Positions 1 through 7,836 of a stretch of DNA of 24,418 bases are shown in pieces; the stretch's first letter is position 1; each line of letters opens with the position of its first letter. The notes under the pieces are model-generated. The model did not search any database, was not told the DNA's origin, and was given only the letters and a program-made list of their open reading frames with translations. A program made the position numbers and the translations under genes. Source of the stretch: Clostridia bacterium (GTDB lineage Bacteria > Bacillota > Clostridia > Oscillospirales > CAG-272); contig CAAFLY010000106.1 of NCBI GenBank assembly GCA_900763885.1, forward strand, positions 1-24,418, given 5' to 3'.

Positions 1-15
1 AAAGGAGTCCGCATT

Positions 16-1584
16 ATGACGAAACACATCCATATCGCTGGTGCTTCTCTGACAGAGTTCCAGATCATCGTCCGTTCCAACACGCACGCAGAGCTGGAAG
101 CCGGGACGCTCCTCCAAAAGGAACTCAAGAAAACCATCGGCATCACACTTCCCGTCTGTATCAAAGCGGAACGGACGGAGAAGCTGATTTTGTTCACGCC
201 GACACCCGATATGCCGCAGGATGGTCTCACCATCGCGGTGCGGAACGGCAATCTACACCTCTATAGCGACGGCAAGCTCACCGACGCGCTGTACCGGTTT
301 CTCACGAAATGGGTCGGCTGGCGGTATCTGCACGTGGACGCGGCGATCCTGAAGGATGGCGATGTGGAGCTGCCTGAGGGATTCACCGATCACTTTGTCC
401 CGCCGTTTGAATACCGCCAGCTCGACTGGATCTGTGCGCAGGATCCCGATTGGATGCGCGCGAACCACGTGAATTACCGCGACAACAAGTGGATCGGCTT
501 TGTCCACACACTGGCGGGACTGTCCGAATTCGGCGATCAGACCACACAGCCGTGTCTCAGCGATCCGGAGATTCTCGCGACCGTCAAAAAGAATGTACGC
601 AAGATTCTCACCGAGCACCCGGACTGCAGAATCATCTCCGTTTCCCAGAACGACAACATGAATCCGTGTAAGTGTCCGAAATGTCTCGCGACCGACGAGG
701 AGGAAGGCAGTCCAGCGGGTACCCTTCTGCGCTTCGTCAACGCGGTGGCGGATGATATTCGTGAAGACTATCCGCATGTGGCGATTGAGACGCTTGCCTA
801 CCAGTACACGCGCAAGGCTCCGGCGATCACCCGTCCGCGCGACAATGTGATCGTCCGCCTCTGCTCCATCGAGTGCTGCTTCTCCCACGATCTCGGCGAC
901 GCGTCCTGCGCGGTCAATGGTGCGTTCATCCACGACATCACGGAATGGAGTAAGATCTGCAACCGGCTGTACATCTGGGACTATGTGACCGATTTCTCCT
1001 ACTACATCCCGCCGTTCCCGAATTTCCGCGTGCTCCGTTCCAATATGGAGTTCTTCGCGCGCCATCACGTGGTCGGCATGTATCCGGAAGGCAACTATCA
1101 GTCGAATTCCGGTGAATTTGCCGAGCTGCGGGCGTATCTGCTGGCACAGTGCATGTGGAATCCGTATATGACTGAGGAGGAGTACCAGACCGCCATCGAT
1201 GACTTCTGCACCGGATACTATGGCGCGGGCGGTGTGTATGTGAAGAAATTCCTCGACTTTGTCTGTGACGCAACCCGGGGACGCCATTTCAACATCTGGA
1301 CCCCGCCGTTTGGGATCATCCCGGAGGAGGTCTACCGCGAGCATTTTGCAGCCATCGAGGGTTGGTGGAACGCGGCGGAAGCGGCTGCGGAAAACGATCG
1401 GTATCTCGAACGGATCACAAAATCCCGGCTCCAGTGGACGTATGTGAAGCTGATGCTATGCCCGGATCCCGTGGAGGGCGAGGTATTCTTCCGCACGGTG
1501 GAATCGCTCGGCATCCGCTGGAACGAATGGCGCAATTTCACCGCCGATCCCGATTTCGCCCTCTCCCCTGTGGACTGGAAATAA
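16..1584 (+). CDS. DUF4838 domain protein (glycoside-hydrolase-like)
   Basis: A 522-aa cytosolic protein with no signal peptide; AAAGGAG at 1-7 sits 8 nt before the ATG. Residues about 15-115 resemble the small beta/alpha domain that precedes the barrel in GH20/GH67 enzymes (the ELKKTIGITLPV stretch near 36-47, then a GWRYLHVD segment near 101-108). Residues about 130-420 look like the DUF4838 barrel, with QNDNMNPCKCPKC (211-223), SIECCFSHDL (284-293), WDYVTDF and YPEGNYQSNSGE (356-367). The family is seen in carbohydrate-use loci, but its substrate is unknown; a role on a uronic or amino-sugar glycoside is inference. The CKCPKC cluster could bind a metal. It lies 34 nt upstream of deoD and is probably co-transcribed. 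The promoter lies outside the window. Confidence 0.8.
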   Translation: MTKHIHIAGASLTEFQIIVRSNTHAELEAGTLLQKELKKTIGITLPVCIKAERTEKLILFTPTPDMPQDGLTIAVRNGNLHLYSDGKLTDALYRFLTKWVGWRYLHVDAAILKDGDVELPEGFTDHFVPPFEYRQLDWICAQDPDWMRANHVNYRDNKWIGFVHTLAGLSEFGDQTTQPCLSDPEILATVKKNVRKILTEHPDCRIISVSQNDNMNPCKCPKCLATDEEEGSPAGTLLRFVNAVADDIREDYPHVAIETLAYQYTRKAPAITRPRDNVIVRLCSIECCFSHDLGDASCAVNGAFIHDITEWSKICNRLYIWDYVTDFSYYIPPFPNFRVLRSNMEFFARHHVVGMYPEGNYQSNSGEFAELRAYLLAQCMWNPYMTEEEYQTAIDDFCTGYYGAGGVYVKKFLDFVCDATRGRHFNIWTPPFGIIPEEVYREHFAAIEGWWNAAEAAAENDRYLERITKSRLQWTYVKLMLCPDPVEGEVFFRTVESLGIRWNEWRNFTADPDFALSPVDWK

Positions 1585-1618
1585 CCGAAAATCTCACACT
1601 GTTGTTTTGGAGGTACTT

Positions 1619-2356
1619 ATGGCAGCTTATCCGACACCACATATTGCCGCATCCCCGGCGGATTTCGCGAAAACGGTCCTCATGCCGGGAGATCCGCTCC
1701 GATCACAGTTCATCGCGGCGCATTTTCTCTCCGACGCAGTGCTTGTCAACAATGTCCGCGGTGTGCAGGGATACACGGGATATTACAAGGGTACGCGTAT
1801 ATCCGTGATGGCAAGCGGAATGGGTATGCCGTCGATAGGCATCTACGCATATGAGCTATACCATATTTTCGGCGTGGAGAACATTCTGCGTATCGGTTCC
1901 GCCGGCGCACTGCAGCCCTCTGTCCATGTGCGTGACATTGTACTTGGAATGAGCTGCTCCACCACGTCGGATTTCGCGCGGCAGTACAGACTTCCTGGGA
2001 CCTATGCGCCGACCGCTTCGTACCGGCTCTTACGCACCGCAGCAGATCTGGCGGAATCGATGGGATTATCGTACCACGTCGGGAACCTGCTGACCTCCGA
2101 TACGTTCTATGATGAGCGGGAGGATGGCATGGAATCCGATCGTCCTACGGTCGCGTGGTCCAAAATGGGTGTGCTGGCTACGGAAATGGAAGCCGCCGCA
2201 CTGTATATGACCGCCGCGCGTGCCGGGAAGAACGCTCTCGCCATCTGCACGATCTCCGATCACATGTTCACTGGAGAGGCGACCACGGCGGAAGAGCGGC
2301 AGAATTCCTTCACCGACATGATGACTCTCGCGTTGGAAACAGCAATCCGGCTCTAA
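1619..2356 (+). CDS. deoD: Purine-nucleoside phosphorylase, DeoD type
   Basis: A 245-aa enzyme, close to the usual ~239 aa of hexameric DeoD. It cleaves purine (deoxy)nucleosides with phosphate to free base and (deoxy)ribose-1-phosphate for purine salvage in the cytosol. Visible motifs are TPHIAA with the base/ribose-side His8, LMPGDPLR (21-28) for phosphate, RIGSAGALQ (91-99), TSDTFYDE, the EMEAAALY ribose-binding segment and TISDHMFTGE, whose Asp is the catalytic acid. The start is the ATG at 1619, preceded by GGAGG at 1609-1613 with a 5-nt gap; an in-frame TTG at 1607 overlaps that ribosome binding site and is not used. It follows the DUF4838 gene after 34 nt and is closed by the terminator at 2373. 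Confidence 0.96.
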   Translation: MAAYPTPHIAASPADFAKTVLMPGDPLRSQFIAAHFLSDAVLVNNVRGVQGYTGYYKGTRISVMASGMGMPSIGIYAYELYHIFGVENILRIGSAGALQPSVHVRDIVLGMSCSTTSDFARQYRLPGTYAPTASYRLLRTAADLAESMGLSYHVGNLLTSDTFYDEREDGMESDRPTVAWSKMGVLATEMEAAALYMTAARAGKNALAICTISDHMFTGEATTAEERQNSFTDMMTLALETAIRL

Positions 2357-2372
2357 TTTCACAAAAACACGA

Positions 2373-2417
2373 ATGCCCGCGCTTTTCGGAACCCAATCCG
2401 ATGCGCGGGTATTTTTG
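2373..2417 (+). terminator. Rho-independent terminator after deoD
   Basis: A 10-bp stem (2373-2382 with 2403-2412, one G-U pair) is extended inside its loop by CGGA/TCCG and followed by a T run. It sits between converging genes; the opposite strand also ends in a short T-rich run, so it may serve the MGMT-like gene as well. Confidence 0.85.
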
Positions 2418-2445
2418 CTCTGAGGGATATTGCTGTTCTCCTTCA

Positions 2446-2775
2446 TCATCGATCGTTCGGGGTGTCGATCCCCTCCTGCCACCGATGCTTTTTCATGTCA
2501 ACCGTGCCGTTATCCCGAAAAGTCACGCCCTCCGCTTCAAGCAGAATGCGCTGTCTCCGAAAGCTGGCTGCGCATCTGCCCATATGGTTGACGACGCGGT
2601 GACAGGGATATGTCCCATAATTCTCCGCGCGGCTCAGGATCGTGCCGACCAAACGGGCGTTTTTCTTTCTGCCGATCAAACGGGCGATCTGTCCGTAGGT
2701 CGCTACGTTGCCTTCCGGGATCTCTTCCACCACAGACAGAATCTCATACGCAAGGGCTTCTGTATCCATACGCAT
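2446..2775 (-). CDS. MGMT-family DNA alkyltransferase-like protein
   Basis: A 109-aa protein equal to the C-terminal DNA-binding domain of O6-alkylguanine-DNA methyltransferases, without the N-terminal domain. It has the winged-helix segment VATYGQIARLIG (24-35), the Arg-finger region ARLVGTIL (40-47) and the PCHRVV motif with Cys58. The acceptor Cys is kept, unlike Atl1/YbaZ alkyltransferase-like proteins, where it is Trp or Ala. The usual GGYAGG-like loop after PCHRV is missing, so true methyl transfer is uncertain; lesion binding is the safer role. The start at 2775 is chosen because GTGAGG lies 6 nt upstream and it falls just after the upstream kinase stop (2784); an earlier in-frame ATG at 2829 would overlap that gene by 46 nt. 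Confidence 0.85.
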   Translation of the reverse strand: MRMDTEALAYEILSVVEEIPEGNVATYGQIARLIGRKKNARLVGTILSRAENYGTYPCHRVVNHMGRCAASFRRQRILLEAEGVTFRDNGTVDMKKHRWQEGIDTPNDR

Positions 2776-2783
2776 GGGGCGCC

Positions 2784-3392
2784 TCACTCCGAACAGAACC
2801 GTGGCCGGATTCCGTTTTTTGCAAGCCAATCGCAGAGCACTGCCACGTTTTCCGTCACCGGGGTCTCTCCGGAGAGAGGGAGGACGGGACAGTGCAGTTC
2901 CGCTTCCCTTTCGTCGATGGCGGTATCCGCACGGTGCTTCACCATGGCACGAAACGCATTCTGCTGCGCGTACATATCGCCGCCTTCCGCCACCCGATCA
3001 CCGAAACGGTATTTCTCCCGGTCGTGGATACGGGTAAGACGACAGTCCAACGGCACCTCCAATCGGACGGCGAGGACAATCGACGCGAGAATGTCCGCCG
3101 GGAAATGATGGACCGTGACGCCGGAGAGAATGAAGTGTGGGTGGGTCAGAACGTCTGCCCGGATCGCTTCTGTCACCGCTTCCTTAGACTGCGGCGCGGA
3201 AAACGGCACATCGGCGCTCTGTGGTAGTTCCTGAATCCGTCCATCGAGCGCGGCAGCACGGGATGCCCTCTGGGACGGGAAATAGTAGTCCTCGACATCC
3301 ATCTCAAACCAGCCGGTTTCTCTCGCCAATGCGTGTGCCAGCGTCGATTTCCCGGCACCGTTTTGTCCGAAGATCAAAATACCAAAGCCCAT
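2784..3392 (-). CDS. P-loop kinase-like ATPase (AAA family)
   Basis: A 202-aa cytosolic protein. It opens with ILIFGQNGAGKSTLAHAL, a Walker A loop at residues 9-16, followed by an FEMDVEDYYF segment (about 29-38), like the substrate region of small-molecule or nucleotide kinases. There is a Walker-B-like hydrophobic strand, HFILSGV, and an arginine-rich stretch near RLTRIHDREKYRFGDR that may form the lid. The substrate is not recognisable. The start at 3392 has GGAGG 7 nt upstream; a longer in-frame ATG at 3452 has no such site. It is the first gene of a two-gene unit with the MGMT-like gene, 8 nt downstream, and has its own promoter at 3473-3501. A link between the two functions is not evident. 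Confidence 0.75.
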   Translation of the reverse strand: MGFGILIFGQNGAGKSTLAHALARETGWFEMDVEDYYFPSQRASRAAALDGRIQELPQSADVPFSAPQSKEAVTEAIRADVLTHPHFILSGVTVHHFPADILASIVLAVRLEVPLDCRLTRIHDREKYRFGDRVAEGGDMYAQQNAFRAMVKHRADTAIDEREAELHCPVLPLSGETPVTENVAVLCDWLAKNGIRPRFCSE

Positions 3393-3472
3393 ACAAACAC
3401 CTCCGTGATGGCATTCCATGGATGCGCGTTTCCCGTTTTGCATCGGGTACATACCGGATATGCGCTGTCACA

Positions 3473-3501
3473 AGTATACCACAACGGAAGTGGAATTGCA
3501 A
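3473..3501 (-). promoter_or_regulatory. Sigma-A promoter for the ATPase/MGMT pair
   Basis: On the minus strand TTGCAA (3501-3496), a 17-bp spacer and TATACT (3478-3473). The predicted transcript starts near 3466, leaving a leader of about 75 nt. It begins just 6 bp past the stop of the GH32-like gene, and no terminator lies between, so some readthrough is possible. Confidence 0.75.
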
Positions 3502-3506
3502 GGCTT

Positions 3507-5465
3507 TCAGACGATATACCCCTCCATCCGGGTGATTTTCGCGCCACCGCTTGTGGTTGCCGCCACCGTATGGATCCGCGCGCCGACACGATTGGAGATG
3601 ATGGTACGCTCCCCGGCGATCTCCGCATCGATCAGCACGGCGTTCATCTTCCGGTCAAAATGTGCAAGGATCCGCACCGTGAACGGCGTATCCAGCCCGC
3701 GAACGTTGGCGATCGAGAAATCGTGCGTTTCGATGTGTGTATCGTGTAGGAGCCACGGATTGGTCACATCTGCCGGAATCTCGTGAATCCGTTCGTGGAT
3801 GGGCGGGATCCGCCCTGCATCCGGCTTGCCGATCTGGACCTCACGGCACGTGGTATCGATCCGCAGGGTACAGTCTTCGCCGAATGTCACCGCAAGCGCG
3901 CCGCCATCGCTTGGATCCACGTCGATCTCCCAATAGGACGAGCCTTGCGCCTCGGTCACGGCACGATTGTCTGTCACCGGAATCCGCGCTTTCCTGTCGA
4001 TCTCGTCCTCAGGCAGCCAGCGCATGCCAAGCGAACCGTCCTCATGCTGCACTAGCTCCCGATGCACAATCACGGATCCCCAGCCGATTCCGCCCAGCCA
4101 GCCCGCGAGAATGAGCCGTCCGCCACAGTTTGCCGCCATTGGGACCAGCAGGCCGTCGTAGATGTCGCAGCCCATCGCCGCGCTGTCGAAATAGGCTTCG
4201 CTGTCCTTTTCCGTGCGCCAAAAGCCGGTCAGTCCCATGATGATGTAACGGTACCCGTTTTTCGCAAAGAACGACGGGCATTCCGCACTGTTGCGCATGA
4301 CGGAGCGGGAACCGCATGGCGGGAATCCGGGACGGGTCTGCCGCCATTTGCCCTCCGGCGTATCCGATTCCCAAATGCCGTCACCGACACACATAAACAG
4401 CCCACCGTCGTCCTTGGCATATACGCTTGGATTTTCCGCCCAATGGAACATTTCGCCCAACATCCGGAAGTGGATCCCGTCATCACTGACTGCCAGATTC
4501 GCGCCGTTCGGGTATTTTCCGTCCCGCTCGATCTCGTCGTAGGACACCGCCTCGGTATAGCCGTTTTCCCTGTACCGTCGGATCATTTCACTGCCGAAAA
4601 GAAGCTCATCCGGGATATTGCGGCTCGTATGGAACCCGTATGCGAAGTAGTATTTGCCCTGCCAATAGAACATGGTGCCCGTGCCGACCGATTGCCACGG
4701 TTCCGAAAGCTCGAAAATCGCACCGTGATCCGTCCAATTTTTGAAATCCGTGGTGGTGAGCTGTCGGAAATAATGCGCGCCGCCGCCAAATCGGTTGCCG
4801 TGGTGGTGACGGTCGTAGAAATAGATGAGATGATACGTGCCGTCGTGCCAGAAATTGACCACGTCGCCCGCCCAGGTATTGTGTCCGTCGGGGGAATAAT
4901 AGCGAATCCCGCGGTCGATGGTTTTTTCATACGGAATCGTCTGCACGGCGTTCAACTCCCCGGAAAACGCAATGGACGCGAGCTTGTCGGTGGTGTAGAG
5001 AGTGGGATCATCCGCGGTATTCCGGATCTCGCCGATCGGGAAATTTTCGTTCACCACACAGCCGTCCATACAGAGCCACAGGTGGAGACCGTCGTACACC
5101 AGCACAAGCTCCTGCGCCATTGCGTTATATAGGGTCAGCGGGATCCCGATTTTCATGGCAGTGCGTTCGGGATGATACGGAACGTTCAGATAGATCTCGG
5201 TCTCCAACACCGGAACGTCACCGTTTTCATCGGGATAAGAGGTGTAATTCTCATTCCAACCCCATCCCTGGCCCGCTTCGTCGATGGTCATAAGACGAAC
5301 AGTCGCACGAACCGCTTCCGGAATATGGAAAAGCTCCGTTTCCGTCCGTTCCGTCACAGGAGAAGCGAGGCGGAAGCGGATGAGAAAACCGTTTTGCAGC
5401 GCATGGGGACGATCGGTAAAGGTACAGGCGGAAAAATCGTACTTTTGCAGCTTCTGGATGATCAT
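3507..5465 (-). CDS. GH32-like five-bladed beta-propeller glycosidase
   Basis: A 652-aa protein without a signal peptide, so it probably acts in the cytosol on imported sugars. Residues 1-180 are a beta-rich N-domain; about 185-490 match the GH32 propeller; about 490-652 match the C-terminal beta-sandwich. The AGDVVNFWHDGTYHLIYFYD segment (199-218) aligns with the WMNDPNG strand and offers Asp201 as nucleophile. SAECPSFF carries the EC motif with Glu395 as acid/base. The third GH32 motif, RDP, appears as AENPSV (343-348), so transition-state stabilisation or specificity may differ from that of fructosidases. An insert at about 280-320 is unusual. The start at 5465 has GGAGG 6 nt upstream. Its ATG lies 1 nt after the stop of the 53-aa gene, implying translational coupling. 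A fructan or unusual furanoside substrate is inference. Confidence 0.8.
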   Translation of the reverse strand: MIIQKLQKYDFSACTFTDRPHALQNGFLIRFRLASPVTERTETELFHIPEAVRATVRLMTIDEAGQGWGWNENYTSYPDENGDVPVLETEIYLNVPYHPERTAMKIGIPLTLYNAMAQELVLVYDGLHLWLCMDGCVVNENFPIGEIRNTADDPTLYTTDKLASIAFSGELNAVQTIPYEKTIDRGIRYYSPDGHNTWAGDVVNFWHDGTYHLIYFYDRHHHGNRFGGGAHYFRQLTTTDFKNWTDHGAIFELSEPWQSVGTGTMFYWQGKYYFAYGFHTSRNIPDELLFGSEMIRRYRENGYTEAVSYDEIERDGKYPNGANLAVSDDGIHFRMLGEMFHWAENPSVYAKDDGGLFMCVGDGIWESDTPEGKWRQTRPGFPPCGSRSVMRNSAECPSFFAKNGYRYIIMGLTGFWRTEKDSEAYFDSAAMGCDIYDGLLVPMAANCGGRLILAGWLGGIGWGSVIVHRELVQHEDGSLGMRWLPEDEIDRKARIPVTDNRAVTEAQGSSYWEIDVDPSDGGALAVTFGEDCTLRIDTTCREVQIGKPDAGRIPPIHERIHEIPADVTNPWLLHDTHIETHDFSIANVRGLDTPFTVRILAHFDRKMNAVLIDAEIAGERTIISNRVGARIHTVAATTSGGAKITRMEGYIV

Positions 5466-5466
5466 A

Positions 5467-5628
5467 TCATTCCTCCGAGTAGGCTTTGTTGATGGTCTCG
5501 AGTGATTTCTGAATAGACTTTTGCAGGGACTGATACATGCTGGAAAGCGTATTCTGATTTTGCCAAACCTGTTCACGCAGCACCGCACAGAGCAGCAAAA
5601 CCGCTACCCACCGCTTCTTCATTGTCAT
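5467..5628 (-). CDS. Small 53-aa protein with N-terminal hydrophobic segment
   Basis: An unrecognised protein between the kinase fusion and the GH32-like gene. It begins MTMKKRWVAVLLLCAVL, a basic start followed by about 11 hydrophobic residues, which fits a membrane anchor or signal peptide; the rest (residues 18-53) is polar, Gln/Ser/Lys rich and probably a single amphipathic helix. Its ATG overlaps the upstream kinase stop as ATGA (5628-5625), with GGAGG at 5637-5633; an in-frame ATG at 5622 is an alternative. Its TGA ends 1 nt before the GH32-like ATG and its 3' end contains that gene's ribosome binding site. Both junctions argue that it is really translated as part of the operon. The function is unknown; a leader for coupling or a membrane tether is possible. 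Confidence 0.7.
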   Translation of the reverse strand: MTMKKRWVAVLLLCAVLREQVWQNQNTLSSMYQSLQKSIQKSLETINKAYSEE

Positions 5629-7400
5629 TTCTCCTCCTTTTCCGTTGTGTATGTGTAAAAATCGGACAGATCCGCGTTCGGTTCTATGGTCTGCCAGGCA
5701 AAGAGCGCGCTGCCATATGCCGCTTCTTCGCGATGGACCGGGATCACGATCGGCAGTCCGAACACCTGACGCAGCACCATGCGCAGAGCCGGATTTTTCC
5801 GAACCGCGTTACCGGACACAACCAGCTCACGGATCCCGTCGTTTGGCATGACGCTGAACATTCCGTGCAGTTCCTCCGCCATTCCAAAGAGAACGCCTGC
5901 AATGAGTGCGCCCGGCTTCAGATTTTCCTCGCCGATTTGCGTGATCGCGCCGCGGACCGTGTGATCGCTTCGGACTCCGCAGAACGTCGTCTCCACGTGC
6001 AGATGCTCTCCCGCCGCGATGGATTCCGCCGCCAGCTTGTTCATCAGCTCATACTGCTCCGAATCCGGCAATCCACACGCGATACTGTAGGTGCGGAAAA
6101 ACGATTCGAGCAGCGCATATGCCCTCCCGCCGCACAATGCCGATCCGCTGAGAAGATACTGTCCGTGCAGGTACGGACGAATTTCGATCTCCGGCGTCGC
6201 CTGAAACGGTATTTTTCCACCGTTCTCTCCTTCTGTGGACATTGTGATCTGACTCCCGGTGCCGAAATTGATGAGTGCCGCGCTTGTCGGATGCTGGACC
6301 GAGCCGAAAAAACTCGCCTGATTGTCCCCAATCGCCACCGCCACCGGAATCCCGCGGTAAGTACCGACGATCCGGTTCTCCGCCGTACACTCCGGTAAAA
6401 TCGCCGGATCCATCGAGAGCTTCATGAGACTCGCGATATCAAAGGTACCTTCCGGTGTGAAGAAGCCGAGACTCGCACCGTTTGTGATGTGACAGAGCGG
6501 CTCCGTTTTTCCGGTCAGACGGCAGACAGCGTAGTCCATGATCGTCGCTATTTTTGCCGCTTTCTTCGGGACCCGATCGTGACGCAGCAGATCGATGTGG
6601 GTCGCCAATCCGTATCCCGGCGGTACGACCCATCCGGTCGTCTCCCGGATATGGTCACAGGTCGACCCGCTCACTCCCCCATACACCGCGCCCGCACGAC
6701 TGTCCTCCCATGTATACAGCGGCGAGAGGAGGTCCCCCGTCAAATCCATATAAACGATCCCGTGCATCTGTCCTGTGAATCCCACCGCGGTTATGGTCGG
6801 ACAGCGATGGAGAAGTGCGTCGATGAGCTTTTGTACGCGCTCCATGATCCCGGCGGCGTCCTGTGTTTTTGCAAACGGCGCTTCCTTGGGCAGGTCCGCA
6901 CCGCTTGCGATGGTGTATACGCCGACCGTTTTGTGGGTTTGGATGTCAAGAACCACTGCGCTGATGGTTGTCGTACCGATGTCGATGCCAAGGAGTGTTG
7001 GGCCATTCTCCGCGGCGCACCGATCTGCGTTGTCCGGTGTGTCCTCCTCCGATAGATCCCGCAGGTCACCGAACAGAGATTCGAAGTCGTACCCTGCCAG
7101 AAGATTCCTGCACAGCTTTACCTGATCCGCGGCGGTATCTACGCTGTTCTTCAGCTCATGGAGTCTCTTGCGCAGCATTTCCTGGGTGGTGATCACGCCG
7201 TCCGTCCACAGCTGCATATCGGCAATCGAAATTCCGGCACGCCGCAGGAGCGCGATGGATTTCAAGCGTTTGAGCATGGCTTCGTCGTATTCCCGATAGG
7301 CATTTTCCGAACGCTCGACGGCAAGGAGCCCTTTGGCTTCGTAAAAACGTATGGTTTTGCGCGGCAATCCGGTCTGCTGTTCAACTTCTCCTATACGCAT
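5625..7400 (-). CDS. MerR-type regulator fused to FGGY-family sugar kinase
   Basis: A 591-aa single reading frame. Residues 1-70 are a MerR winged helix (MRIGEVEQQTGLPRKTIRFY, then REY and LRRAGISIADMQ). Residues 71-120 form a helical linker like the MerR dimer coiled coil. Residues 135-580 are a complete FGGY kinase: ATP-phosphate motif GIDIGTTT (138-145), GFTGQMHGIVYMD (207-219), LYTWEDSRA (228-236), IGDNQASFFGS with the probable catalytic Asp, and a C-terminal SGNAVRKNPALRM segment plus EEAAYGSALFA. The GQMHGI/YTWEDSR pattern is closest to sedoheptulokinase- or xylulokinase-like enzymes; the sugar is not certain. The start at 7400 has GAGG 7 nt upstream and is the usual MerR N-terminus; the open frame extends upstream to 7691 only as noise. 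It heads an operon with the 53-aa and GH32-like genes and has a MerR-type promoter, suggesting autoregulation. Confidence 0.88.
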   Translation of the reverse strand: MRIGEVEQQTGLPRKTIRFYEAKGLLAVERSENAYREYDEAMLKRLKSIALLRRAGISIADMQLWTDGVITTQEMLRKRLHELKNSVDTAADQVKLCRNLLAGYDFESLFGDLRDLSEEDTPDNADRCAAENGPTLLGIDIGTTTISAVVLDIQTHKTVGVYTIASGADLPKEAPFAKTQDAAGIMERVQKLIDALLHRCPTITAVGFTGQMHGIVYMDLTGDLLSPLYTWEDSRAGAVYGGVSGSTCDHIRETTGWVVPPGYGLATHIDLLRHDRVPKKAAKIATIMDYAVCRLTGKTEPLCHITNGASLGFFTPEGTFDIASLMKLSMDPAILPECTAENRIVGTYRGIPVAVAIGDNQASFFGSVQHPTSAALINFGTGSQITMSTEGENGGKIPFQATPEIEIRPYLHGQYLLSGSALCGGRAYALLESFFRTYSIACGLPDSEQYELMNKLAAESIAAGEHLHVETTFCGVRSDHTVRGAITQIGEENLKPGALIAGVLFGMAEELHGMFSVMPNDGIRELVVSGNAVRKNPALRMVLRQVFGLPIVIPVHREEAAYGSALFAWQTIEPNADLSDFYTYTTEKEEK

Positions 7401-7431
7401 ACAATATCCTCTTTCACGGTTTGGTATATAT

Positions 7432-7462
7432 ATTATAAACTGTCCTCTAAGGGGACTGTCAA
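7432..7462 (-). promoter_or_regulatory. MerR-type promoter/operator with 19-bp spacer
   Basis: On the minus strand a perfect TTGACA (7462-7457), a 19-bp spacer and a perfect TATAAT (7437-7432). The spacer and its edges hold an imperfect dyad, ACAGTCCCC and its partner AGAGGACAGT. The over-long spacer with a dyad is the hallmark of promoters that MerR-family proteins activate by DNA distortion, and its CCCCTTAGAGG core resembles BmrR/Mta-class operators. The target regulator is encoded about 32 nt downstream. Confidence 0.88.
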
Positions 7463-7511
7463 TGGGTTTTATTGAATTGTTTTTGTTAATATTTTGTGAA
7501 CTTCTTATAAC

Positions 7512-7540
7512 AAAAAGCCGTCCGTGTGGAACAGACAGCT
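7512..7540 (-). terminator. Rho-independent terminator after the pqqD-like gene
   Basis: On the minus strand a 10-bp stem (AGCTGTCTGT with ACGGACGGCT, G-U pairs allowed), a short loop and a TTTTTG tail, 18 nt past the stop at 7558. It closes the surface protein/peptide/HprK/PqqD operon. Confidence 0.85.
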
Positions 7541-7557
7541 CTTTGTTTGGTTTACGC

Positions 7558-7836
7558 TCAGGATTCCGGACGGATATACCCGGCATCGCATAAGGTTTGG
7601 AGAAAGGCTTGCAGAGATTCACGCGCATCCTTTTCGGATATGCCGTAATCCGCGACGATCTGCTCCGTGATCTGCTCCGGTGGGACGGCATTTTCCAGCT
7701 TGCTCCAGATATACGCGCCGGCCGCGTTCAGGTGCTTGACATATGGCAGGGTTTGGCGTGCGTCCCCTGTGGCGACCAGCAGATTTTCATCGCACACGGT
7801 TACTTTCACGACACCTTTTGTGATTTGATAGGTCAT
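7558..7836 (-). CDS. PqqD-family peptide-recognition protein (RRE)
   Basis: A 92-aa protein of the usual PqqD length. After an N-terminal strand region, LNAAGAYIWSKLE (about 34-46) matches the conserved PqqD helix. PEQITEQIVADYGISEKDARESL and LCDAGYI complete the winged-helix-like fold. PqqD-type RiPP recognition elements bind the leader peptide of a precursor and present it to a modifying enzyme. It overlaps the HprK-like stop by ATGA (7836-7833), with GGAG about 9 nt upstream, so the two are translationally coupled and likely partners. The 60-aa peptide upstream is the obvious candidate ligand; this is inference. No cysteine-rich or radical SAM partner is nearby. It is the last gene of the operon before the terminator at 7512. 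Confidence 0.85.
   Translation of the reverse strand: MTYQITKGVVKVTVCDENLLVATGDARQTLPYVKHLNAAGAYIWSKLENAVPPEQITEQIVADYGISEKDARESLQAFLQTLCDAGYIRPES

Noticed and set aside
253..1344. Long minus-strand frame of 363 aa opposite the DUF4838 gene
   Set aside because: A shadow frame from GC-rich codon bias; no recognised motif or start signal.
3393..3506. Small CCAC/GTGG hairpin after the GH32-like gene as a terminator
   Set aside because: The stem is only 4 bp with no T run; the site is better explained by the promoter at 3473-3501.
4062..5132. 356-aa plus-strand frame opposite the GH32-like gene
   Set aside because: Shadow of the minus-strand gene, with no ribosome binding site or domains.
7401..7691. 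N-terminal extension of the MerR-kinase fusion
   Set aside because: It contains the promoter and a terminator, is low-complexity Arg/Ser rich, and the MerR start at 7400 has a good ribosome binding site.
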